Shown here: positions 25,599-32,824 of the stretch, piece by piece
Layout: the number at the start of each line of letters is the position of its first letter
How positions within the stretch are numbered: position 1 is the first letter of the stretch
Source: Methylobacterium cerastii
Lineage (GTDB): Bacteria > Pseudomonadota > Alphaproteobacteria > Rhizobiales > Beijerinckiaceae
Assembly: GCF_022179125.1 (NCBI RefSeq)
Contig: NZ_BPQG01000081.1
Location: forward strand, 1-60,678
Length of the DNA stretch: 60,678 nt
Reading direction: 5' to 3'
Position numbers and translations under genes: made by a program
The notes under the pieces: model-generated
Databases searched by the model: none
What the model saw: the letters and a program-made list of their open reading frames with translations, nothing else
Told to the model about the DNA's origin: nothing

Positions 25599-25874
25599 AT
25601 GAGCACGAAAACGATAACCGAGCAGGCGCTGTCCCACATCGCCGGTGAGGTCGCCGCCTCGGGCAAGCGCCCGGCCACCGAAGTCGCCCAGCGCATCATG
25701 GAGCGCCTGGAGAAGATCGGCCTCGTCGTTGTGCCTGCCAGTCAGGCCGGGGCGATGCAGGTCCTCATCGAACTCGATGAGACGTTCGACCTGTCCGGTG
25801 TCGAATCTGCTCGCCTGTTCCTCGACGGCCTGCGCTCCGCCGACCTGCCCATCCCGGCGAACCGCGCCGCCTAA
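25599..25874 (+). CDS. Hypothetical protein
   Basis: 91 residues. An N-terminal helical half (TEQALSHIAGEVAASGKRPA, then EVAQRIMERLEKIG) is followed by a short beta-rich stretch (LVVVPASQAGAMQVLIELD). No membrane segment and no cysteine. No family recognised. It is preceded by leader hairpin copy 1. Confidence 0.6.
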   Translation: MSTKTITEQALSHIAGEVAASGKRPATEVAQRIMERLEKIGLVVVPASQAGAMQVLIELDETFDLSGVESARLFLDGLRSADLPIPANRAA

Positions 25875-25886
25875 CACCTCCGTCGT

Positions 25887-25906
25887 GCGCCCGGCGACAG
25901 GGGCGC
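25887..25906 (+). repeat. Leader hairpin, copy 2
   Basis: Same stem as copy 1 (GCGCCC 25887-25892 / GGGCGC 25901-25906), with loop GGCGACAG differing by one base, 41 bp before the start of the gene at 25948. Confidence 0.6.
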
Positions 25907-25947
25907 TCCACCTGCTCAAGCATCCCCAACAAGAAGAGGAGCGTCCC

Positions 25948-26409
25948 ATGCGGCGCAAGGACCGAGATATCATCGACGAAGCCCTTTGGGTGGCCTACGA
26001 GCGCGGCAAGGCTCAGGCGGGCCCCCGTCCCAGCGCTGGACACAACCTAGTCCGGGCTCTCGAAGGAGCCGGATTCGAGATCTTGCCGAAGACCGTCATG
26101 GGCAACGTGTTTCCCCTGACGCCCGCCGGCGAGGACGCGATCCGACGGTTCGTCGATGCGGTCGATCTCACCCAGGAAGCCGTCTCGGCCGGCGGTGCCG
26201 ATCTGGGGCGCCGGATCGAGACGGACCCTGACCGATACCTCCGCGACGTCTCCGGACGGGACCATGCGGTCGATCCGCTGGCCCTCGCGGTGCGGGACGC
26301 CATCGAGGCGAGTCGGCTCCTCAACCTCGCGGCGGCGACGCTCGGGCGAGAGGCCGTCGACACGCTGCTGCAGGTCCTGACGAAACCTGCGCCGGCGGCC
26401 GCCGCCTGA
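25948..26409 (+). CDS. Hypothetical protein
   Basis: 153 residues from ATG 25948 with ribosome-binding site AAGAGGAG. Mixed composition: a basic N-terminus (MRRKDRDIIDEALW), a middle with a glycine-rich turn (GAGFEILPKTVMGNVFPLTP) and a helical C-terminal half ending in a Pro/Ala tail. The stop overlaps the next start (TGATG). No family recognised. Confidence 0.6.
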   Translation: MRRKDRDIIDEALWVAYERGKAQAGPRPSAGHNLVRALEGAGFEILPKTVMGNVFPLTPAGEDAIRRFVDAVDLTQEAVSAGGADLGRRIETDPDRYLRDVSGRDHAVDPLALAVRDAIEASRLLNLAAATLGREAVDTLLQVLTKPAPAAAA

Positions 26410-26939
26410 TGCCGAGCTCGCACTGCATCGTCGACCGGGGGACGTCGTTGATCGTCACCCGGCACGGGTCGCTTGCCCTGGCGCGGAAGGCCTGGCGACG
26501 GCATGCGACCGTCCTGCAGGGCGGCCGCATCAGCCTAACGCCGTGGGCGGCCCGGCACATGGTCGTGCCCCTCAGTGTCGCCAACGCCGCCTTGGCCCGG
26601 CTCCGGAGCTCGCCCGTGCAGCGTGTCACCGCCTCGTCGCACCCCCACGTGCACAGGGCCTTCGGGATCGTGGCCGAGGACGCAGGGGAATCCCCGCGTT
26701 TCGAGTACCTCGTGCCCCGCACGTTCGAGCACCGCCTCGGGCAGGCCGAGGTCGCCCTCGGCGAGCTCGACGAGGCCGGATTCGAGACGCTCTGCCTCGG
26801 ATCGCCGAGCGCCGTCCGGGCCCTGATCGGTCGCGATGACGGACGTCGGGCCGCTGCGGATCTCCTCGCTGGCTTCTTCTTGGACTGGCACCCGCTGACG
26901 CATGCCGGCGTTGCCCCATCGCCAAGGCCGTCCGCCTGA
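26409..26939 (+). CDS. Hypothetical protein
   Basis: 176 residues, translationally coupled to the upstream gene by a one-base TGATG overlap. Basic first half (RHGSLALARKAWRRHATVLQ) and a histidine-rich patch (SSHPHVHRAFG, about 77-87); acidic helical C-terminal half. The His cluster could bind a metal, but no known metalloenzyme motif is evident. No family recognised. Confidence 0.6.
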   Translation: MPSSHCIVDRGTSLIVTRHGSLALARKAWRRHATVLQGGRISLTPWAARHMVVPLSVANAALARLRSSPVQRVTASSHPHVHRAFGIVAEDAGESPRFEYLVPRTFEHRLGQAEVALGELDEAGFETLCLGSPSAVRALIGRDDGRRAAADLLAGFFLDWHPLTHAGVAPSPRPSA

Positions 26940-26952
26940 TCACCGAGATCCC

Positions 26953-27177
26953 ATGCACCCGTTTCACCCGCGTCGCCTTTCGCCTGCCGTCGTCGGAGCA
27001 TGCCGCGCCCTCGATGGCGTCCTGACGCTGCCCGAGGCCGGCCCGGCTCCGGACGGCGATCTCTCCCTGGCGGAGGTCCTGGCCGGGCACGCGCGAATGC
27101 TGGCCGCGTCGGTGGAGGAGGCCGCGCCGGGGCTGATGCATGCCGTCCGTGAGCCGATCAAAGCAATATCCCGTTAA
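26953..27177 (+). CDS. Hypothetical small protein
   Basis: 74 residues from ATG 26953, starting 13 bp after the upstream stop and last in the operon. Helical, with no motif recognised. The start is chosen from spacing; a longer in-frame version from 26902 would overlap the previous gene. Confidence 0.5.
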   Translation: MHPFHPRRLSPAVVGACRALDGVLTLPEAGPAPDGDLSLAEVLAGHARMLAASVEEAAPGLMHAVREPIKAISR

Positions 27178-27257
27178 CCACAAATCGGGTCTGCTCTTGT
27201 TTTGGCTTGCGTCGGACTGCGTTGCGACTTAAATTAACCTTCGAGCGCTATTAACCT

Positions 27258-27275
27258 AAGCGACAATTGTCGCTT
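27258..27275. promoter_or_regulatory. Perfect 18-bp operator palindrome within a promoter
   Basis: AAGCGACAATTGTCGCTT is an exact palindrome. It is framed by TTAACC (27251-27256, -35-like) and TTATCA/TATCAT (from 27275, -10-like), so a bound protein would block RNA polymerase. The next start codon is at 27344. Confidence 0.7.
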
Positions 27276-27343
27276 TATCATTGATAGCATCTTTGGCTAC
27301 CTCCTGCCTATGCCCCACGGGGCTTCACGGCAGAGAGGATGCC

Positions 27344-28000
27344 ATGTCCGACATCAAGTACCGCGACCTCCTCCAGATCCCGCTCCCTCCGGTTCCGCCG
27401 GAGGGCTTCGTCGACGAGGACAGGACGGCGAGCAAGCCCCGCTCCCCCGGGAAGCACAGGGTCAAGCCCTGGCCCACAGCCGCGGAGCGCGAGTGGGAGA
27501 TCGACCGTCACGAGTTCCAGTGGGAGCTTCCCGATGCGGCCTACGACCGGTTCCGGGACTGGGCCATGCGGGTCGAGGCTGGTGAGGCGAAAGCCGTGGC
27601 GCTGGCGGCGTGGCGGTCGATCTCCGTCCTGTGCAGGAGGCCCCCCGGCAAGCGCGATTTCCTCATGCACCCGGAGAATGTCCTTTTCGACATCTCCGAC
27701 GCCATCCACAACGATGCGTTCGACGACCCCGACGACGAGGACATGTCGCATGAAGGGTACGAGCGTCGGTTCGAGCTCCAGATGGCAATCGGGCAGGAGA
27801 TCATCGAGCAGATCTTCGGCCCGGACCCCGGCAACCTGATCCTGCTGATGACGCAGCACTGCTACGAGGGGCAGGGTGACCCCGAGTACGAACTGGGTGG
27901 CCAGCAGGAGCGCGCCGAGGCGAGGCTGAAGCTTGGGATCGCGACCAAGCGCGATCACGAGATCTTCGCCCAGGACCCGATGGACCGCTACTGGGCCTAG
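27344..28000 (+). CDS. Hypothetical acidic protein
   Basis: The ATG at 27344 (ribosome-binding site AGAGAGGA) is preferred over 27281. It has 218 residues: a Pro-rich N-terminus (LQIPLPPVPPEG), a basic segment, Trp-rich helices (REWEIDRHEFQWELPDAAYD) and an acidic stretch (DAFDDPDDEDMSHEGYERR). No membrane segment and no recognised fold. It is transcribed on its own from the palindrome-containing promoter and ends at a bidirectional terminator. Confidence 0.65.
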   Translation: MSDIKYRDLLQIPLPPVPPEGFVDEDRTASKPRSPGKHRVKPWPTAAEREWEIDRHEFQWELPDAAYDRFRDWAMRVEAGEAKAVALAAWRSISVLCRRPPGKRDFLMHPENVLFDISDAIHNDAFDDPDDEDMSHEGYERRFELQMAIGQEIIEQIFGPDPGNLILLMTQHCYEGQGDPEYELGGQQERAEARLKLGIATKRDHEIFAQDPMDRYWA

Positions 28001-28010
28001 CATGTTGAAA

Positions 28011-28032
28011 GGCCCCGGACAGATCCGGGGCC
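28011..28032. terminator. Bidirectional terminator-like hairpin
   Basis: GGCCCCGGA (28011-28019) / TCCGGGGCC (28024-28032) with a 4-nt loop, flanked by GAAA on the left and TTCC on the right. It lies between convergent genes ending at 28000 and 28042. T-runs are short. Confidence 0.6.
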
Positions 28033-28041
28033 TTCCTGGTT

Positions 28042-28323
28042 TCAGCCCTCCCAGATGACCGCGTTGACCGTCGCGCCGTCGGGGCAGTCCTCCGCCCGCG
28101 CCGGCCGGAAGGTCGACCCCGCGCAGTTCTGGCAGACGTACTTCGAAACGCTCGGGCCCTCCGCCGACCAGCCCCGGCGATCCTCGGCCGACAGGGTCGC
28201 GAGGTACGCCCGCATGCGGACGACCTCAGATTCGGCCTCGGCCCGCGTGACCGCGTAGGACACCCAGCCACACGAGAGGCAGGTCACCTCGCCGTCGCCG
28301 ATCTCCCGCTCACGCCTCGCCAT
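28042..28323 (-). CDS. Small zinc-ribbon-like protein
   Basis: The ATG at 28323 (MARREREIGDGEVTCLSCGW) is chosen because AGGAGG lies 6 bp upstream; it overlaps the end of the phosphoesterase gene, so the two are coupled. It has 93 residues. Two CxxC pairs (CLSCG about 15-18, CQNC about 65-68) predict a zinc ribbon split by a helical hairpin. No family recognised. It is probably a cofactor or DNA/RNA-binding accessory of the element. Confidence 0.6.
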   Translation of the reverse strand: MARREREIGDGEVTCLSCGWVSYAVTRAEAESEVVRMRAYLATLSAEDRRGWSAEGPSVSKYVCQNCAGSTFRPARAEDCPDGATVNAVIWEG

Positions 28324-28870
28324 CCTCATCCTCCTGCGGCTCGCCCAGCAGGCGCTCTTCGGGAATCGTGGGCGTGGCTGCGAGGCGCTCCATGATCTGC
28401 CCCAGGCTGATCGGCGCGTACGACCAGCGGTCGACACCGACGTCGCAGGACTGGGAGGTGTCCGGGAGGCGTCCGTGAGTATGCCCGAATAGCTGAAGGC
28501 TCCCGCGGAACGCACCGGCCCAGGCGCGCATCGGGTAGTGAAAAAGCACAACCCGGGTCCCCTCGACCTTGGGTGTCGCGAGGTCCTGCCGGGAGTACCA
28601 TGGCAGGTCGAGGACCCGCTTCTTGTCGTGGTTGCCCCGGATGAGGTGCTTGCGACCGCGCAGGCGCCGAAAGATCATCTGGCATCGCTCCGGGGTGGCG
28701 CCCATCGCGAAATCGCCGAGGTGGTAGACCTCGTCGCGGGGGCCGACGACCGCGTTCCATGCCGCGATCAGCGCCTCGTCGTGTTCCTCGATGGAGGCGA
28801 ACGGGCGCCCGGCCATCGACAGGACCCCCTTGTGGCCGAAGTGGGTGTCGGCGGTGAAAAAGGTCTTCAT
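28310..28870 (-). CDS. Calcineurin-like metallophosphoesterase
   Basis: 186 residues from ATG 28870. The metallophosphoesterase signature is complete: DTHFGH (about 8-13), GDFAMG (about 51-56), GNHDKK (about 78-83), the FHYP histidine (about 109) and GHTHGR (about 128-133), which together coordinate two metal ions. Such small phage- and plasmid-borne enzymes hydrolyse phosphodiesters or phosphomonoesters; the substrate is unknown. It overlaps the downstream zinc-ribbon gene. Confidence 0.85.
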   Translation of the reverse strand: MKTFFTADTHFGHKGVLSMAGRPFASIEEHDEALIAAWNAVVGPRDEVYHLGDFAMGATPERCQMIFRRLRGRKHLIRGNHDKKRVLDLPWYSRQDLATPKVEGTRVVLFHYPMRAWAGAFRGSLQLFGHTHGRLPDTSQSCDVGVDRWSYAPISLGQIMERLAATPTIPEERLLGEPQEDEDGEA

Positions 28871-29210
28871 CGGGGCAGCCTCCATGATGGGGCTGCGCGC
28901 ACTGCGTCACGCCCCGGGGATGGGTCTCGTCGGTAAGCGGGGGGTGCGTATTCGTTTCACGATGGCCTCGTGGGCTGGCTGAATCCCGAAGATCGCAGCT
29001 CTCATGCCGCCGCGCAAGGGATACCCGATCAGATTGTTATGCAATCCACAGACTATGCCAAGTCGCTTGTGCATGTATTAACAGACTACTAATGTATAAA
29101 ATTGTCGTCATTGAACATAAGGACGGCCGATTTATCGAATTTGTATCTATCGTGCGCATAAGACGCCCGATTTCGTCCTAACGTAGTCATGGACATCGAT
29201 CGCTCGCTTC
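28871..29210. other. Spacer between the phosphoesterase and integrase genes
   Basis: 340 bp; the part from 29030 to 29190 is AT-rich compared with the window. A 29-codon ORF at 29091 has no ribosome-binding site and is not accepted. I see no excisionase gene. It probably carries the promoter of the phosphoesterase pair and the 3' flank of the integrase gene. Confidence 0.4.
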
Positions 29211-30692
29211 TTAACGACGAGCGGCGGAACGGTCGAGCAAGGCGGCCTCCCGATTGTAGGCATCAATTACCGCGGCGACCCAGGCCTCCATCCCACGGGC
29301 CTTCAAGTCGAGCCTCTGCGCCTTCGCGTAGACTTTGCGGGTGATGTCCTCCAACCGCGCGTCCTCGTCGTCCCTCTTGCCCGTCTTGTGCGCCAGGATT
29401 GCGCTCGCCGCGCCGCCGAGCTCCTCCTCGGCCAGGAACGATCCGAGGGTGCGCCGGACGTCGTGGGGCGTCCAGATGCGGATGCGGTGGGCCTTGAACA
29501 GGTCCACCTCCCGCAACGTGACAGCATCCTTCTTTCCCGCCTTCGCCTTGCCCTGCAGGCGGTAAAGCATTTGGTTGAGGCCGTCGGACGTCACGTGCTT
29601 GCCCAAGGCTCGGGACGGAAACGCCCACTCGCTGTCCTCGCCCTCGTCGAAACGGCTCAGCGCCTCAAGCGCCGCCGGTGGAATCGGCAGGGCGTGCGGG
29701 CGCGGGCTCTTGCCGCCCTTCATGTCGCCGGACGACCACGTCCACACTTCCCACCCGGGGCGCCCCGGCATCGGGATGACCCGGTCCCTTCGTGTGGCCG
29801 CCAGGGCGCCGGTCCGCTGCGCGGTCAACACCACGGACCACAATGCCTTGAGCATTCCGGCCGACGTCTCCTGGTCGGTCGTGCCGAGGACGCGGTGGCG
29901 CTCGGCCAGGGCGAGGGTTCGCCCAAGCTCGGACAGGGTCGGCTCGTGGTCGCGCGTGCTGGCGGCATACTCGATGGACCAGCCCTGCCACCACGGCGTC
30001 TTGCCGAGGCGGCTGAGGCGCCGGTGGTACTTCCAGGCCCAAGTCAGCATCGCCTTTCCCTGGTTCACGGCCCGGGCGGCGGTGGAGACCGAGTTGGCCT
30101 TGGCGATCCTGTCGCGGATCTCCTCCAGCACATCGATGTCGAGTCGGGCGAGCTCCCATGTCGAGATCCGCTCGAACGCCGGGTGGCGCAGGTATCCCTC
30201 GTACTGCTCGGCCCATCCCGGCTTCAGCTTGGGCAGGCGGGTGGCGAGGTACGCATCCACCAGGTCGCGCCATTGCCATGGGCCGTCCCGGCGCCGGTCC
30301 TCGTCGGACTGCTCCACGACCTCTTCCGGGAAGGCGACCTCGACGGACAGCCCGACGTCATCCGTCTGGGCGATGGCCTCGGCGTAGATCTCCAGGCTCG
30401 CCCGGGGATTCCGGCCTGCCCTGAGATCGAGGCGGGCCTGCTGGGCGGCTGCGCGGGCGGCGGGGACCGGCAGCGCATCCATGTCGCCGAGGCGCACGGT
30501 CCTCGCCTCCGTCTTGAGGAGCCATGCCCCGCCGAGGGGGCCGACGCGGAGCAGGAGGCCGGTGGTCGCGGTGTCCGCCCACTCGATCCCGCGGCCCGGG
30601 ACCTTACTCGTCGCGATGAGCCGGCGGGCCCTCTTCAGGTGGTCCGCGGTCAGGTTGACGCGTTCGCGGGTCCACGTGTTCTGGGTCGCCAA
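29211..30692 (-). CDS. int: Tyrosine recombinase / integrase of the integrative element
   Basis: The TTG at 30692 (MATQNTWTRERVNLTADHL) is chosen because CGGAGAG lies 5 bp upstream; the longer frame to 30752 would read through tandem repeats. It has 493 residues. An N-terminal arm-binding domain (about 10-90) is of the type in tRNA-targeting integrases, followed by a core-binding domain (about 150-260). The catalytic domain has Arg in TAQRTGAL, the HxxR motif in TPHDVRRTL, a His in ILAHKT and the nucleophile Tyr in ITRKVYAKAQR. It lies beside a tRNA-Gly fragment, the likely target. Confidence 0.9.
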   Translation of the reverse strand: MATQNTWTRERVNLTADHLKRARRLIATSKVPGRGIEWADTATTGLLLRVGPLGGAWLLKTEARTVRLGDMDALPVPAARAAAQQARLDLRAGRNPRASLEIYAEAIAQTDDVGLSVEVAFPEEVVEQSDEDRRRDGPWQWRDLVDAYLATRLPKLKPGWAEQYEGYLRHPAFERISTWELARLDIDVLEEIRDRIAKANSVSTAARAVNQGKAMLTWAWKYHRRLSRLGKTPWWQGWSIEYAASTRDHEPTLSELGRTLALAERHRVLGTTDQETSAGMLKALWSVVLTAQRTGALAATRRDRVIPMPGRPGWEVWTWSSGDMKGGKSPRPHALPIPPAALEALSRFDEGEDSEWAFPSRALGKHVTSDGLNQMLYRLQGKAKAGKKDAVTLREVDLFKAHRIRIWTPHDVRRTLGSFLAEEELGGAASAILAHKTGKRDDEDARLEDITRKVYAKAQRLDLKARGMEAWVAAVIDAYNREAALLDRSAARR

Positions 30693-30708
30693 GGTAGCTC
30701 TCCGAGGG

Positions 30709-30730
30709 CTGATACCAGCCTGATACCAGC
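30709..30730. repeat. Two tandem 11-bp repeats upstream of the integrase gene
   Basis: CTGATACCAGC occurs twice head to tail (30709-30719 and 30720-30730), between the TTG start of int and the attachment site. The one-helical-turn spacing and location suggest integrase arm-type or excisionase binding sites. Confidence 0.5.
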
Positions 30731-30850
30731 CAGCCCCCGAGAGGGATGGCAAGGAGTCGGAGTGCGCAAGCGGCGGTTAAGTCACGGAAATCATTGGCGC
30801 AGGGTTAAGAATTCGGGCTCGATACTTGGGTGCGAAAGGTAGGTGTCCGG

Positions 30851-30895
30851 CTTCCCAAGCTGAATATACGGGTTCGATTCCCGTCGCCCGCTCCA
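30851..30895 (+). other. attR-type site: 3' fragment of tRNA-Gly(CCC)
   Basis: The 45 bp reproduce a tRNA-Gly from the anticodon loop (TTCCCAA) through the T-arm (ACGGG/TTCGATT/CCCGT), the 3' acceptor strand CGCCCGC and an encoded CCA. The 5' acceptor strand (GCGGGCG) and D-arm are absent upstream, and the 5' anticodon strand is mismatched, so this is not a functional tRNA. It is the expected chromosome/element junction after integration into the 3' half of a tRNA gene. The element therefore lies to its left. Confidence 0.8.
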
Positions 30896-31087
30896 ATCGG
30901 CGCTTACCGAACGAGCATGAGTTCCAAGGTAAGCGGACTCCTACAGGCGCATTTTCGCGCTTGATCGGATCAAATCCAAACTCATTTGAATGTCCGCGTA
31001 AGGCTCGTCCGGCCAGCTCATGCAAGAGACCGGGGAGCCCGAAGCAGTTTCGCCGATCGTTGGCCTCGATCGGCGACGGACAGTTCG

Positions 31088-31222
31088 TTAAATCAGGTAG
31101 AAGGTCGCGTCCGTCTTGAACACCTTCGGGCAGTTCGCGGCGTCGACGAGCGCCTGTGCATCCGCGATGGAGATGTGATGGTGCAGCGCGATCTCGGGAA
31201 GGGTCATCCAGCTCTGTTGCAC
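31088..31222 (-). CDS. Conserved-looking 44-residue protein
   Basis: GTG 31222 follows an ideal AAGGAGG ribosome-binding site (5-bp spacing) and encodes MQQSWMTLPEIALHHHISIA, then DAQALVDAANCPKVFKTDATFYLI. Composition suggests a short helix-turn-helix (PEIALHHHISIADAQAL) and one Cys. It lies downstream of tenA in the same orientation. No family recognised; coding is supported by the ribosome-binding site and codon use. Confidence 0.55.
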   Translation of the reverse strand: MQQSWMTLPEIALHHHISIADAQALVDAANCPKVFKTDATFYLI

Positions 31223-31370
31223 GTTAGCCTCCTTGGTTAACGCGACAACGCGGCGCATTCCGAAGCGTTGCCCGCGTTCTCGGCGGAAAACCGTTTCCGG
31301 CGCGGCCTCCGACGCTTTGCTGAAACGGACGAAGCACGGTGGCAGTTGGCGGCCATCGCGAAAATGCGCG

Positions 31371-32051
31371 TCAGACCGGCCAGGCGGCGTCGCGGTAGGC
31401 GCTGTCCCAGAACATCCATTCGAGCCGGGTGGCGTGCGTGAAGGCCCGGTGCATTCGTTCGCGCAACGTGGGCGACGCGTGGATCGCGGCGGCATTGGTC
31501 GCCGCGATCATCCGGGCGACGGCCTCCTGGAAGTCCGTCCCGGAATAGGTGTCGATCCAGGCGTGGTAGGGGTTGCCGGCGCTCTCGCGCGCCAGGATGT
31601 CTCGGCCGACCTCGGCGTAGATCCAGAAGCACGGCAGCAGCGCCCCGAGGAGCACCTCGAACGGTTCGGCATAGGCGGTCGAGAGCAGGTAGGCGACGTA
31701 GTGGTCGCAGGCCGGCGTCAGCGGCGTCGCGGCGAAGGCGTCCGGACCGATGCCGAAGTCGCGGAAGAAGCCGCCGTGCAACGCGCGCTCGACCACGATC
31801 GCCTCCTCGGCGGCCTTCGCGAACAAGACTATGCCGTCAGGCTCGGGCGCCTTGGCGGCGGCGAGGCTCAAGGCACGTCCGAAGCCGATCAGGTAGTGCG
31901 CATCCTGCACGATGTAGTGCCGGAAGCGCGACTGCCCGAGCGTGCCGGCGGCGAGCTCGGCGTTGAACGGCATCGTGCGGATGGTCTCGTAGAGCGCGGC
32001 GTTGCGCGCCCACGCCGCCTGCGAAAAGGGGCCTGTCTCGGTCGCGCCCAT
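31371..32051 (-). CDS. tenA: TenA-family thiaminase II-like protein
   Basis: 226 residues of the TenA/Thi-4 all-helical fold, which hydrolyses aminopyrimidines from degraded thiamine for salvage. Landmarks: YIVQDAHYLIGFGRAL (about 46-61), CDHYVAYLLSTA and the active-site Cys in LLPCFWIYAEVG, plus the YHAWIDTYSG segment. It follows a two-component pair by 34 bp on the same strand, so the regulator may control it. No other thiamine genes are nearby, and I see no TPP riboswitch in the short upstream gap. Confidence 0.88.
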   Translation of the reverse strand: MGATETGPFSQAAWARNAALYETIRTMPFNAELAAGTLGQSRFRHYIVQDAHYLIGFGRALSLAAAKAPEPDGIVLFAKAAEEAIVVERALHGGFFRDFGIGPDAFAATPLTPACDHYVAYLLSTAYAEPFEVLLGALLPCFWIYAEVGRDILARESAGNPYHAWIDTYSGTDFQEAVARMIAATNAAAIHASPTLRERMHRAFTHATRLEWMFWDSAYRDAAWPV

Positions 32052-32085
32052 GGTTCGCTCCTCCGTCGTGTCGCGCCTGTGCCGG

Positions 32086-32760
32086 TCAGCCCTGGCGCTG
32101 GGCCTCTGTGACGGCGACGTGGATCAGCTCGGCCAGCGTGCGCACGCCGAGCTTCTGGCGCATCTGCGAGCAGGCGTTGGTGACGGTCTTGTAGCTCACC
32201 GACAGGTCGGTCGCGATCACGCCGTAGGACTTGCCCTGGGCGAGACGTGCGAGAATCTGCTGCTCCCGCGGCGTCAGCTGGGATTCCGGGGTGCGGCGGG
32301 CGTCGGTCCGCAGCATCGCGACCTCGGTGGCCAGCCGTCGGTCGAGGTAGACTTGGCCCGCGCGGACCTTCTCGAAGGCCTCGAACAGCTCGGCAGAGGC
32401 ATGGTCCTTGAGGACGTAGCCGAGCGCCCCCGCCTCGAGCGCGCGCGCCACGATCACCGGATCGTTGTGCATGCTGAAGACCAGGATGCGGGTCTTGGGC
32501 TCGACGGCGCACATGCGGCGGATCAAGCCTAGGCCGGCCAGGCCGCTGCCCTGAAAGGTCAGGTCGCAGATCACGATCGGCGGGCGCAGGCGGTGGAACG
32601 CGCGGTAGCCGTCGACCACCGTCGTCGCCTCCGCCACCGTCTCGATGCCGGCATCCTCCAGCACCCGGCGGCAGCCCTGCAGCACGATCGGGTGGTCGTC
32701 GATCACGAGCACCGGCATCCGGGTCTCGACGGCGACGGGCTTCATGGCAAAGGCGTTCAT
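32086..32760 (-). CDS. NarL/FixJ-family response regulator
   Basis: 224 residues from ATG 32760 (another in-frame ATG at 32745). The receiver domain has acidic Asp21-Asp22 and phospho-acceptor Asp66 (IVICDLTFQG). The C-terminal LuxR HTH begins at TPREQQILARLAQGKSYGVI and contains the typical SYKTVTNACSQMRQKLGV recognition region. Encoded 64 bp after the matching kinase; it would act as its transcriptional output. Targets are unknown; tenA immediately downstream is a candidate. Confidence 0.92.
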   Translation of the reverse strand: MNAFAMKPVAVETRMPVLVIDDHPIVLQGCRRVLEDAGIETVAEATTVVDGYRAFHRLRPPIVICDLTFQGSGLAGLGLIRRMCAVEPKTRILVFSMHNDPVIVARALEAGALGYVLKDHASAELFEAFEKVRAGQVYLDRRLATEVAMLRTDARRTPESQLTPREQQILARLAQGKSYGVIATDLSVSYKTVTNACSQMRQKLGVRTLAELIHVAVTEAQRQG

Positions 32761-32824
32761 CGAGCCACGGACTTCATGGTGAGGCCACTCGGGGTGCGAA
32801 GACGACACGGGATGGGAGGGCCGC

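Noticed and set aside
29091-29180. 29-codon ORF as an excisionase gene
   Set aside because: No ribosome-binding site, very short, AT-rich composition and no HTH pattern.
30820-30895. Complete tRNA-Gly gene
   Set aside because: Only the part from the anticodon loop to CCA matches; the 5' acceptor strand and D-arm are missing, so it is an attachment-site fragment.
32052-32085. TPP riboswitch before tenA
   Set aside because: The gap to the upstream gene is only 34 bp, too short for the aptamer, and no THI-box sequence is visible.
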